From assembly GCF_900109365.1 (NCBI RefSeq), contig NZ_FNZR01000001.1:868001-932000 (forward strand): a stretch of 64,000 bases of DNA, read 5' to 3'. The stretch is from Parapedobacter koreensis (GTDB lineage: Bacteria > Bacteroidota > Bacteroidia > Sphingobacteriales > Sphingobacteriaceae). The translations under genes and the position numbers were made by a program. Positions 36,304 to 45,313 of the stretch are shown here, piece after piece (the stretch's first letter is position 1; each line of letters begins with the position of its first letter). Under the pieces are notes generated by a model. The model was not told the DNA's origin, ran no database searches, and worked only from the letters and a program-made list of their open reading frames with translations.

Positions 36304-38568
36304 TTATGGTTTCAATACCAATGTAGACGGCGTATCCTTAAGCCATCGTTGTTTATCATGCACAAGCTGCTTCCAAGCCGAAAGACTAACCAGCACCAAG
36401 TCAAATGATTTCCACTGGATGGTCTCAATTGCTGTTTCATGTACCAAATTAACATGGTTAGGGGCGGCATGGTCTATTGCCCGTACGGCTTCTTTAAATT
36501 CCAATGTATTTTTTATCGCATCATTTACATCCAACAGCGTAATATGTATGCCGCTGTTTTGGATAAATTTCTGGATATAAACCAGCAAGAAGCTATCGCT
36601 TATGGAATATACCGGAACAACGATGCTTTGGCATGTTTCCTCCAGTCCTTTATCGATAAGAATCCCCAAGGGTATTTGCACCGTCCGTATCATGTTTTTC
36701 GTACGTTCGTCAAAATATCCAGCAGCGAACAAATTGTCTTTCCCCGTGATGGTTTCATATATCCGTTCAGGATTGATCACTTTACTGGTAAATCCCAAGA
36801 TACGCCCCAGCACTGTTCCTTCAAAAACCGACCGGCCCACGCCTACAAGCAATAGATCATAATCATCCGTGTTCGACACTTCTGCGATATCATCGTCTAT
36901 ATCGTCGGTAGGTTTGAAAATCGGTGTAAAAGGCTGCCGCAGTTTGCTCCCTTCTTCTTCAAGCAAAGCAAAACTTTCCCGCTCGTATTCCACTGAATTA
37001 AATTGGTTCAGCTCGTTGCCGAGTGACAGATGGAGGGCTGTCACCGTAGAATTGCCTTTGGATTTGCGCGTAAGCATATGAGCGATCCGCAGCAACAACG
37101 TACCCGTATAGGGGCTACCAAACGAGATCAAGATGTTGTACTTGTCTTTTTTTGTCAATAATGCCTGTGCTTCCGCTGGTTTCAGAAAACGGTTGATTAG
37201 GTCAAGCGATGGGCCTGTCATAAAGGTCGTCACCAAAGCCATCAATACCAGAATCGCAAACATCTCGGGAGTAAGCACCCCAAGGTCATAGCCGATATTG
37301 AGTGCCACCAATTCCATTAGACCACGGGTATTCATCAGTGCGCCAATGGTAAGGCTATTGTGCCAGCTTTGGCCGACAAAACGTGCAGCAACAGCACTAC
37401 CCACAAATTTGCCCGTAACGGCAACGACAATGACTATCAAACAAAGTTGCCAAAGCCCTGGCTCATTCAGGAGACCAATCTGCGTACGTAGTCCCGTAAA
37501 AACAAAAAATAGCGGCAATAGAAGCACTTGAGCAACATCTTCTACTTTTTCAATAAAGATGTTTCTAAAATTGACATTGACCGGCATGATGACACCCGCC
37601 ATAAACGCACCGAACAATGCGTGTATGCCGATGATTTCCGTAGTCCACGCCGATAATAGCAGCGTCACAAAAAACAGCCCCACGACCGGCTTACTTAATC
37701 GCTCCTTCGTAGCATGAAGCTCACCGATACGTTGGAGAAACGGGGCTACAAACCGCAACATCAGGATGACATAGGCCACAGCAAAAAGAATGGTGTAACC
37801 AGCACTGGCCAAGGATCCAGCTTTTACTACCGCAATGACGGCAGCAAGTATACACCAGGCAGTAATGTCATCAGCAGCAGCACAGGTGATGACAATTGAC
37901 CCCAGTTTTGTCTTCGTCATTCCCCGCTCTTGGACAATCCGGGCCAAGACCGGGAAAGCGGTAATACTCATCGATATGCCAATGAACAAGGCGTAAGAAA
38001 GAAAGGACACCTCGGGGGGCGCTGTTTGCTGATAGATAAAATATGCCAAGCCCATGCCTAAAGCAAAAGGAAATACGATACTTGCGTGGCTAATCACCAC
38101 GGCCTCATGAGCTTGGTTTTTCAACAGCTTAAGATCAAGCTCCATCCCCACGACAAACATGAAGAGGATGAGTCCCATCTGGCTCATCACCCCGAGATTT
38201 GGCAAAGAACCAGCAGGAAAAAGGAACGCGGCAAACTCAGGAAAATAATGCCCTAATAACGAAGGCCCCAGCACGATGCCGGCTACAATCTCACCGATAA
38301 CCGATGGTTGGCCTATCTTCCGGAAGAGCAAGCCGAAGACACGGGCAACCAGTATAATCGTGATAATTTGCAACAATAAGGTAGAAAGAGGATAAACGAG
38401 GTTCGCATTAATAGCATCTTGAAAGTGCTGCCATGACGATGCGGAGTTGATGTTATCCGGTATCAAGGCACGCTTTTCCAACAGTTTTCCTTGCGAAACG
38501 ATCCAAAAGCCGATACCTATACCACCTCCTATGACGATCAAATAAAAAAGCGAATTTCTTAATTTCAT
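36304..38568 (-). CDS. Kef/CPA2-type cation:proton antiporter with C-terminal USP-like region
   Basis: 754 residues from ATG 38568; the frame extends 33 codons upstream without support. One N-terminal anchor (FYLIVIGGGIGIGFWIVS), then about 12 membrane segments from about residue 60 to 430 with the Na+/H+ exchanger motifs GEIVAGIVLGPSLLG, GMELDLKLL and TCAAADDITAWC. The C-terminal 270 residues (YNILISFGSPYTGTLLLRIAH; DYDLLLVGVGRSVFEGTVLGR) look like tandem universal-stress-like folds that may sense nucleotides. It would exchange K+ or Na+ for protons. Confidence 0.88.
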   Translation of the reverse strand: MKLRNSLFYLIVIGGGIGIGFWIVSQGKLLEKRALIPDNINSASSWQHFQDAINANLVYPLSTLLLQIITIILVARVFGLLFRKIGQPSVIGEIVAGIVLGPSLLGHYFPEFAAFLFPAGSLPNLGVMSQMGLILFMFVVGMELDLKLLKNQAHEAVVISHASIVFPFALGMGLAYFIYQQTAPPEVSFLSYALFIGISMSITAFPVLARIVQERGMTKTKLGSIVITCAAADDITAWCILAAVIAVVKAGSLASAGYTILFAVAYVILMLRFVAPFLQRIGELHATKERLSKPVVGLFFVTLLLSAWTTEIIGIHALFGAFMAGVIMPVNVNFRNIFIEKVEDVAQVLLLPLFFVFTGLRTQIGLLNEPGLWQLCLIVIVVAVTGKFVGSAVAARFVGQSWHNSLTIGALMNTRGLMELVALNIGYDLGVLTPEMFAILVLMALVTTFMTGPSLDLINRFLKPAEAQALLTKKDKYNILISFGSPYTGTLLLRIAHMLTRKSKGNSTVTALHLSLGNELNQFNSVEYERESFALLEEEGSKLRQPFTPIFKPTDDIDDDIAEVSNTDDYDLLLVGVGRSVFEGTVLGRILGFTSKVINPERIYETITGKDNLFAAGYFDERTKNMIRTVQIPLGILIDKGLEETCQSIVVPVYSISDSFLLVYIQKFIQNSGIHITLLDVNDAIKNTLEFKEAVRAIDHAAPNHVNLVHETAIETIQWKSFDLVLVSLSAWKQLVHDKQRWLKDTPSTLVLKP

Positions 38569-38679
38569 TTTCTTGCAGCAATTTGATTGATTGTGCGGAC
38601 TCCAATTATACGGGATTTCAAGCGGATTATAGGCCGTATGTCTTACTTTTTGTACCAAAAAGTGCAACTTTTGTACCCG

Positions 38680-39396
38680 TCAGCTTGACAACTTGGACTT
38701 AAAATCTTCGCGGTATTGCTCCGATATCGAAAATTGAACAGGCGCCTCCGATAGTGGGGATATGCAATAGACCCATTGTCCGGTATAGCTGGATATCGTA
38801 TCCAATGCAACAAGTGTTTTCCTGTTGATTCGGCAAAAAGCGCGAGCGGGGAGGGCATGGGCAAGGTGGTCAAACGTGATATTCTTCGCCAGCACGTACC
38901 GGCCATCTTTCAATAAGATGGATTTGTCCCTGCGATCATTTTCAGCTACCGTCACGAAGGCGATTTCGTTGGAATTTATTCGGGCTTTACCCCTATTGGT
39001 GTTCAACTCCAAATAGGTATTTGACTGCAGTTGCTTTGCCGAAAGCCAGTCTTTTGCTTTCAAAAAAGCTTTTTCAAGGCGGCCAAGCTGATAGGGCTTA
39101 CGAATATAATCCACCACATCCAAATCAAACGCTTCAGCGGCATACTCCTTATAAGCCGTAGAAAAGATGATGGCCTTATCCCGAAGTTGCCGGGCGAGTT
39201 GCACACCACTAATGCCCGGCATGGTGATATCGAGAATGCAAACATCGAAATCAAGCGAATGGCGTTCGTTCAGAAATTTTAAGGGATTATTGTATGACTT
39301 GATCACTTCGACATACGGCAACTGCCTGCAAAGCGTTTGCAGATAGCCCAGCGCCGGAAATTCGTCATCCACCAATATACACCTAACGGTCTGCAT
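38680..39396 (-). CDS. LytTR-family response regulator
   Basis: 238 residues from ATG 39396 (MQTVRCILVDDE); an ATG five codons upstream is possible. Receiver domain with Asp56 (CILDITMPG) and a KP motif (YIRKPYQ), then a LytTR DNA-binding domain (about 130-235). The start lies inside the 3' end of the kinase gene (14-base overlap), so the two are coupled. Binding sites are not identified. Confidence 0.9.
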   Translation of the reverse strand: MQTVRCILVDDEFPALGYLQTLCRQLPYVEVIKSYNNPLKFLNERHSLDFDVCILDITMPGISGVQLARQLRDKAIIFSTAYKEYAAEAFDLDVVDYIRKPYQLGRLEKAFLKAKDWLSAKQLQSNTYLELNTNRGKARINSNEIAFVTVAENDRRDKSILLKDGRYVLAKNITFDHLAHALPARAFCRINRKTLVALDTISSYTGQWVYCISPLSEAPVQFSISEQYREDFKSKLSS

Positions 39397-40126
39397 GAAG
39401 TTTAATTTCAAGTTTTACTTGATACACATCACCATCCGTTTCCGTTTGCAAGCGATAGTCCTGCCCATAAATTTGATCCAATCGACTGATGAATGCCTTA
39501 TTTCCCAAACCGCCCCGATGGCTGTTGTTTTGCATCGTCTTTGGTTGTATCTTATTGGAAACAGACAATAAGAATCGGTTGTCCCGGACCTCGAAAACCA
39601 CAGAGATAAATGAGTGTTCACTTTGTACGTCGGCATGTTTAAAAGCATTCTCAATGGGGTTGATGGTGACAAATGGAGCTATAGGCAAATCCGCGAACTC
39701 CTCACCTATTTTTTTCCGCACATGGAGGTCAAACAGGGGGCTTATTTTTAACCGATTTATCTCAATAAGATTTTGGGCAAAGGCAATTTCGTCTTTCAAC
39801 GGGACAAATCGGGTATCTGATTCATAAAGGATATAATCCAATATATTAGAAAGTTTATCCAGCGCATAATAACTCTGATAGGCATGGGATTGTATCGCAT
39901 TTAACGCATTTTTAAGCAGGTGTGGGTCAAGCTTATACTTAAACGGATCTGCCAACACCTCAGCTACCATCGTTTTCTGGCCCTCAAGCTTGGCACCCAA
40001 TGCTTGTATTTCAGCTTTAGATTTAGACAATTGACGGTAAAACCACCATACCACGCCCAAACCAATCAAAAGCGCAACCGACAGCACCAGCAAATACGGG
40101 ACGACAAGAATGATCATTTTCGACAA
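39383..40126 (-). CDS. LytS-type sensor histidine kinase, single membrane segment
   Basis: 247 residues. One N-terminal membrane segment (VVPYLLVLSVALLIGLGVVWWFY), no extracytoplasmic sensor, then a His_kinase domain. The phosphorylation motif reads LDPHLLKNALN where the family normally has NPHFLFN, so two usually invariant positions are changed, but the His remains. The ATP-binding domain keeps the N-box (NPIENAFKHA) and GLGN. It overlaps and pairs with the LytTR regulator. Confidence 0.87.
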   Translation of the reverse strand: MSKMIILVVPYLLVLSVALLIGLGVVWWFYRQLSKSKAEIQALGAKLEGQKTMVAEVLADPFKYKLDPHLLKNALNAIQSHAYQSYYALDKLSNILDYILYESDTRFVPLKDEIAFAQNLIEINRLKISPLFDLHVRKKIGEEFADLPIAPFVTINPIENAFKHADVQSEHSFISVVFEVRDNRFLLSVSNKIQPKTMQNNSHRGGLGNKAFISRLDQIYGQDYRLQTETDGDVYQVKLEIKLHADR

Positions 40127-40217
40127 TTAACAAACAAAAGTCCATAAAAGTTTCCTTTATGCAAAACGCTTATGAACTTATGGGATCTGTCAGATGCAAT
40201 CGCTGCTGATGAGAAAC

Positions 40218-42764
40218 TCAAAACGCGTACCGTAAGGTGACGCCATATGTTCTCGGGTCGCCCAATACCCCGGCATAATGACCGGCATTACCGGCTCCGG
40301 GCAATAACTGCTCAAAATAATTGGTATCAAATAGGTTGCGTGCCCAAAGGAACAGCGTCACCCCCTCAGTCGCTCTAAAGCCAATGCGTGCATTCAACAA
40401 GGTATAGGCATCTACCACCAAATACCTTGACGGCGACGGATTTGACGAAAATGACGATCGGTAAAACCCGTCGACTCCTAAAAAGAATTGGCCGTCTTGC
40501 CCCAGAAAAGCGCTCGTTGCCGTAGCGGCTTCGCCGCCCAGTGATGCCGCCCATTTAGAAATGCCGGGAAGTTCACCGCCCGAAATATCCTTGAATGTCG
40601 GCCCACCCGTTTCTTCCAGTGGCGGCGGAGCATTAGTAAACGATACATATTTCCCATCTGTATAAGCAAGCGCCCCATATATCGAAATGTAGTTATTGAA
40701 CCGGACACTTCCATCAAATTCGACACCCCTTACCCGTACCTTTTCAGCGTTAGCCAGGTAGCCCCGGTTTACAGCCAGGTCTGCCGTCTGCACCTGTGCT
40801 TGGTAGTCACGGACATCGGTATTGTATACAACGATGTTCAGCGAAGTATTTGCCGTCGGCTGGGCTTTCACGCCAATTTCATAGTGGTTGACGCTTTCCG
40901 GTTTAATTACTGCCAGCTCCAGCATCGGCTGGCCATTCGCGTTCGGCAAACCTCCCAAATTAAGGCCAACGGGCTTAAAACCATTGGCAAATGTCGCGAA
41001 CGCATTGATATGGTCAGCAGCTTTAAAAGCCACCGTAAGCTGCCCTGAAACGTTGGTATCATCAATGTCAGCCTCAAACGCCTGATCGCTATATACAGCA
41101 CGCTTGATGGCCAGCAGATCAGGATCATCGGTCTGCAAACCACCGTAGGTTTCCCGCCTAAAATTCACAGACTTATCGTCATAATTCACCCGAATACCCG
41201 GAAGAATACGTAAGCGTGGGGTGATAGCATAGTCCACTTGGGCAAAGATAGCGCCACTGAAGGTTTTTAAACTGGGGTAGCTTTTGATACCATAGCCATC
41301 CAACAAACCGGGAGTCTGCCAAAGCGGACTTTCCGTATTTTGTGAAAACCGCCACTGATCCCTTCCCGCCTCTTCGGTATGTGCTGGATCAGCATCCAAT
41401 GTTTGCCCAAAAGCATATAAGCCGACGACGGCACTCAGCCGATCAGAAAATTCACCTGCCCACCGGACTTCCTGCGACCACTGATCGTGACGCGAAGGAG
41501 CCTGCGATAAGGCGAGGCCTTGCAAGCCTGTAAAATCCCGGTCATTGGATGGATCCCAATTCCAAAATCGCCATGCTGTAGTGGAAGTGAGTGTACCCGG
41601 CCCAACCTTCACATCCACATTGGCAGAAACCCCGCCCAAATCCTGCCCGGATCGCCACGGCGTATCGTGATCAATCACCCGATCAAAGGGATTCCGGCTG
41701 GGCAGTTCGTAGCCTAAATCGGCTATAATCTGCTCAAATTGCTGATAAGGAGCCCGCAATGTAGGTGCAACACCGGCAAATACCTGTGCATAGCCGTCAG
41801 GTCGTTGGCGGCTTATATCGCCAGCGAACAAAATATGTAAATTTTCAGACGGGGCATAGAGCAACTGACCCCGGAATCCAAGGTTATTCAGATCATTTAC
41901 CGGCTTCTGCGTGGCCACATTATCGAGTATTCCGTCCCGCTGGGTACCGCTAAACGAAACCCGTGCAGCAAGGGTTTTACCCAATGGTCCGCTTACCGAT
42001 GCTTTTGCCTGGATAAAGCCATAATTCCCATAACTCAACTCCACATGCGCTTCGGGGGTGAATGTGGGTCTGCGTGTAGTCACATTAAATGCTCCTGCCA
42101 CGGTATTCTTGCCAAATAACGTACCCTGCGGACCACGCAATACTTCTATTTGCTCCACATCAATAAAGTCGAGCGTGGTGGCCGCGGTACGCGCATAATA
42201 CACCCCATCTACATAAAACCCCACGCCGGGATCAATTCCATCATTGGTAAGACCAAACGTGGTGCCTAACCCCCGGATGCTCAAGCCTGTATTACGCGGA
42301 TTGGATGAATATAATTGAACCGAGGGCACCAATTCTTTCAACCGATTGACATTGAATGCCCCAGCGTCGTCTGCGAGGGTTCCACTAATGACCGATACTG
42401 GTATGGGGACCTCCTGCAGCAATTCCCTACGGCGTCGAGAGGTCACCACAATCTCCGACAGCAGGTTGTCTGCCATAAGGGTGATTCGCAAGGGTTCTGT
42501 TGGCCATTCGTTGATGCGTATTTCTCTTGATTTATATCCGACCGAATTGATTTGCAATGAAAATGGAGGGGCTTCCTGTATAGCAAGATTAAATTGGCCG
42601 TCATCAGCTGCCACCGTGTAAGCATTGGTACCCTTGACTACCAACGTCGCATGTGGCACAGGTGCTCCTGAAGCGTTTTTCACGGTACCTACCAAGGTTT
42701 GCTGGCCAGAAGCGATATTTACCCAAAGAAGAATGATTAGGCTTTGTACGATAAATCTATCCAT
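40218..42764 (-). CDS. TonB-dependent outer-membrane receptor (not SusC type)
   Basis: 848 residues. Signal peptide (FIVQSLIILLWVNIASGQ), carboxypeptidase-regulatory-like domain (about 22-100), TonB box/plug region (LSEIVVTSRRRRELLQEVPIPVSVI; EVLRGPQGTLFGKNTVAGAFNVTTRRP), and a barrel ending LRYAF. Length and plug resemble siderophore or oligosaccharide receptors rather than SusC, and no SusD is beside it. It follows the MurNAc symporter by 130 bases on the same strand and could take up muropeptides or disaccharides, but iron chelates are equally possible. Confidence 0.88.
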   Translation of the reverse strand: MDRFIVQSLIILLWVNIASGQQTLVGTVKNASGAPVPHATLVVKGTNAYTVAADDGQFNLAIQEAPPFSLQINSVGYKSREIRINEWPTEPLRITLMADNLLSEIVVTSRRRRELLQEVPIPVSVISGTLADDAGAFNVNRLKELVPSVQLYSSNPRNTGLSIRGLGTTFGLTNDGIDPGVGFYVDGVYYARTAATTLDFIDVEQIEVLRGPQGTLFGKNTVAGAFNVTTRRPTFTPEAHVELSYGNYGFIQAKASVSGPLGKTLAARVSFSGTQRDGILDNVATQKPVNDLNNLGFRGQLLYAPSENLHILFAGDISRQRPDGYAQVFAGVAPTLRAPYQQFEQIIADLGYELPSRNPFDRVIDHDTPWRSGQDLGGVSANVDVKVGPGTLTSTTAWRFWNWDPSNDRDFTGLQGLALSQAPSRHDQWSQEVRWAGEFSDRLSAVVGLYAFGQTLDADPAHTEEAGRDQWRFSQNTESPLWQTPGLLDGYGIKSYPSLKTFSGAIFAQVDYAITPRLRILPGIRVNYDDKSVNFRRETYGGLQTDDPDLLAIKRAVYSDQAFEADIDDTNVSGQLTVAFKAADHINAFATFANGFKPVGLNLGGLPNANGQPMLELAVIKPESVNHYEIGVKAQPTANTSLNIVVYNTDVRDYQAQVQTADLAVNRGYLANAEKVRVRGVEFDGSVRFNNYISIYGALAYTDGKYVSFTNAPPPLEETGGPTFKDISGGELPGISKWAASLGGEAATATSAFLGQDGQFFLGVDGFYRSSFSSNPSPSRYLVVDAYTLLNARIGFRATEGVTLFLWARNLFDTNYFEQLLPGAGNAGHYAGVLGDPRTYGVTLRYAF

Positions 42765-42782
42765 ACTTGTGTTCTAAACAAG

Positions 42783-42790
42783 CAAATCTA
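42783..42790 (-). promoter_or_regulatory. -7 box upstream of the TonB receptor
   Basis: On the minus strand TAGATTTG matches TAnnTTTG, 19 bases before the start codon. Upstream (42823-42849) the plus strand carries the direct repeat ATTTTATGC twice, 11 bases apart. No -33 element is obvious. Confidence 0.35.
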
Positions 42791-42894
42791 TACCAAATCA
42801 GTAGACTTTAATAGGTACAAATCATGCGTATTTTATGCACATTTTATGCTTAGTGGGCAGTTATTGCTATAAAAAATCAATTTGTCCAAGCTTA

Positions 42895-44394
42895 TCAAGC
42901 TGGCAAGGTTGCAGCCGCGGACGAAAGTGAATCTTGCCTTGACGACGTGCTCCAAAGCATCAACCCGGTAAGCGCGCCATTATAAATGATCAATTCAAAG
43001 CCAACGGCATATGTGGTATAGGGTATAATGATATACGTATTGATCAAATAACAAAGGATCGGTGACAACAGGCAAATATACGGCACCAGCCTATCGGTCA
43101 CCTGCCGCTTGGTGAGGATCCCGAATGCAAACAACCCCAATAATGGGCCATAGGTGTAAGTAGCCGCTGTAAAAATGGCGTTCACCACGGAATCATCATT
43201 AATCGTTCTGAAAACCATAATAACCAGCAACATGATTACGGAAAATACAAGATGCACCCGGTTGCGCGTTTTCACCAAGCCGGCATCATTTGGGTTGGCC
43301 TTCTTGTTGAAATTCAGAAAATCCACACAAAATGAAGTAGTCAAAGCCGTCAATGCAGAATCCGTCGTAGCAAACGTTGCAGCCGTAAGCCCCATCATGA
43401 AAATAACACCGGGCACGATGGCCAGGTGATGCAAAGCAATTTCAGGATATAGGTAGTCTGGTGTTGGCAAGCTCGCCACATCAATGCCGTTTTTGGCGGC
43501 ATAGCTATACAACAATGCACCTACAGCCAAAAAGAACAGATTAACGACCACAAATATGGAGGTAAAAGTAAGCATGTTTTTCTGCGCCTCCCCGATTGTT
43601 TTCATGCTCAAGTTTTTCTGCATGAGATCCTGGTCTAATCCCGTCATGGCCACGGTCACGAATATTCCGCCCAAGAAATGCTTCCAAAAATGAATCCGAT
43701 TGCCCAAGAAATCCTCAAAGACAAACATGCGCGCATAGCGGCTTTCCCTAACCGTCTCGATAGTCTCCATAAAGCCAAGGTCGAGGCTATTAGCCATGAA
43801 GTAGATCGATAAAATAACCGCAAGCACCAAGAAGAACGTTTGCATCATGTCCGTGACAATGATGGTTTTCAGCCCGCCTTTATTGGTATACAACCAAATG
43901 AGCAGCAAGCATAAGGCGATGGTCACTACAAAAGGTACATTCCAAGCATCGAAGATGAACCATTGGAGGACGATAGCCACCAAGTAAAGGCGGAATGCTG
44001 ATCCTAACGTTCGTGACACCAGAAAGATCATGGCTCCAGTTTTATAACTTCGATGTCCTAGTCGTTCTTCAAGGTAAGTATAAATGGACGTAAGATTCAT
44101 CCGGTAATACAAAGGCAACAGGACATAGGCAATGATGATAAAGCCGACAGCATTGCCCAGTATAAACTGGAAATAACCAAAATTACTACTCCCTACAGCT
44201 CCGGGCACAGATATGAACGTCACTCCGGAAAGTGCCGTACCGATCATGCCGAACGCCACCATATACCACTTTGCGTTTCGATTAGCGACAAAAAACGTAG
44301 CATTGTCAGCTGATTTCCGGGAAGTAAAGTAGGCTACACCGAGCAAAAGGCCAAAGTAAGCTACCAAAAAAAACAGGAGAACGACAGGTGTCAT
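42895..44394 (-). CDS. Sodium:solute symporter (SSS family), probable MurNAc transporter
   Basis: 499 residues with about 13 membrane segments. SSS features include TALSGVTFISVPGAVGSSNFGYFQ at the N-terminus, GLDQDLMQKNLS, and MGLTAATFATTDSALTALTTSF in the Na+ site region. It starts five bases after murQ, so it is co-transcribed with it. In Tannerella an SSS transporter (MurT) sits with MurQ and imports N-acetylmuramic acid, which is the best guess here. Sialic acid or other sugars cannot be excluded. Confidence 0.87.
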   Translation of the reverse strand: MTPVVLLFFLVAYFGLLLGVAYFTSRKSADNATFFVANRNAKWYMVAFGMIGTALSGVTFISVPGAVGSSNFGYFQFILGNAVGFIIIAYVLLPLYYRMNLTSIYTYLEERLGHRSYKTGAMIFLVSRTLGSAFRLYLVAIVLQWFIFDAWNVPFVVTIALCLLLIWLYTNKGGLKTIIVTDMMQTFFLVLAVILSIYFMANSLDLGFMETIETVRESRYARMFVFEDFLGNRIHFWKHFLGGIFVTVAMTGLDQDLMQKNLSMKTIGEAQKNMLTFTSIFVVVNLFFLAVGALLYSYAAKNGIDVASLPTPDYLYPEIALHHLAIVPGVIFMMGLTAATFATTDSALTALTTSFCVDFLNFNKKANPNDAGLVKTRNRVHLVFSVIMLLVIMVFRTINDDSVVNAIFTAATYTYGPLLGLFAFGILTKRQVTDRLVPYICLLSPILCYLINTYIIIPYTTYAVGFELIIYNGALTGLMLWSTSSRQDSLSSAAATLPA

Positions 44395-44399
44395 GCGGC

Positions 44400-45221
44400 T
44401 TAGTGATTAGGATTTACTACATGCGAATACGCGATAGCCTTACGTACGCTACCATGCCTTTCCAGCAGGTCAGCGGCAGACTGGGCATCAATCCCTGTTT
44501 CCTCCATAATCATGCGGATACCGCGGTTAACCAGCTTGCTGTTGGTCAGTTGCATATCTACCATTTTATTCCCTTTTACCCGGCCCAATTGGATCATGAT
44601 TGTGGTACTTATCATGTTGAGCACCAGCTTCTGTGCAGTACCCGCTTTCATACGGGTGGAGCCGGTGACAAATTCCGGCCCCACAATCACTTCTATCGGA
44701 TAGTTGGCTTCCGCGGCGATAACTGTATTGTCATTACACACGATACACCCGGTCGCCAGCCCCGCTTCATTGGCTGCCTTTAGTGCGCCTTTTACATAGG
44801 GTGTCCCTCCGGATGCTGCAATCCCCACGACCACATCTTTGTTATTGATGCCATATTCCTGCAAATCAATCCATGCTTGCGCTTCATCATCCTCAGCAAA
44901 CTCCACGGCCTTGCGAATAGCACTATCGCCACCGGCAATAATGCCGATAACCCAATCGTCAGGCACACCAAAAGTAGGCGGGCACTCCGAGGCATCCAAA
45001 ATCCCCAGTCGGCCACTGGTACCGGCACCAACATAGAACAACCGCCCTCCCGCTTTCATGGACGCCACCGCCACCTCAACGAGCCGTGTTATCTGTGGGA
45101 TGGCTTCTTGCACGGCAATGGCGACTGTCTGATCCTCCTTGTTGATAGTTATCAATAGTTCACTTACGGACATTTTGTCCAAATCCTGATAATTCGATGC
45201 TTTCTCGGTTGTGTTCGTCAT
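44400..45221 (-). CDS. murQ: N-acetylmuramic acid 6-phosphate etherase
   Basis: 273 residues from ATG 45221 (matches the family N-terminus; an ATG 10 codons upstream is possible). SIS-domain protein with the MurQ signatures GGRLFYVGAGTSGRLGILDASECPPTFG, IAGGDSAIRKAVEFAEDD and VGPEFVTGSTRMKAGTAQK. It removes D-lactate from MurNAc-6-phosphate to give GlcNAc-6-phosphate, which NagB-type enzymes can then feed into glycolysis after deacetylation. It lies between the NamZ-like gene and the symporter. Confidence 0.95.
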   Translation of the reverse strand: MTNTTEKASNYQDLDKMSVSELLITINKEDQTVAIAVQEAIPQITRLVEVAVASMKAGGRLFYVGAGTSGRLGILDASECPPTFGVPDDWVIGIIAGGDSAIRKAVEFAEDDEAQAWIDLQEYGINNKDVVVGIAASGGTPYVKGALKAANEAGLATGCIVCNDNTVIAAEANYPIEVIVGPEFVTGSTRMKAGTAQKLVLNMISTTIMIQLGRVKGNKMVDMQLTNSKLVNRGIRMIMEETGIDAQSAADLLERHGSVRKAIAYSHVVNPNH

Positions 45222-45313
45222 TTCGCGTTCGTTATACTTCCCTCCTGTCAATACCTGTCAATACCTACTAACCCTTACAGAATATGCCGTTAAAGTAAAG
45301 AAAAAAACCGCTT

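Noticed and set aside
40218-42764. TonB receptor as a third SusC
   Set aside because: It is 200 residues shorter, has a siderophore-type plug motif and lacks a SusD neighbour.
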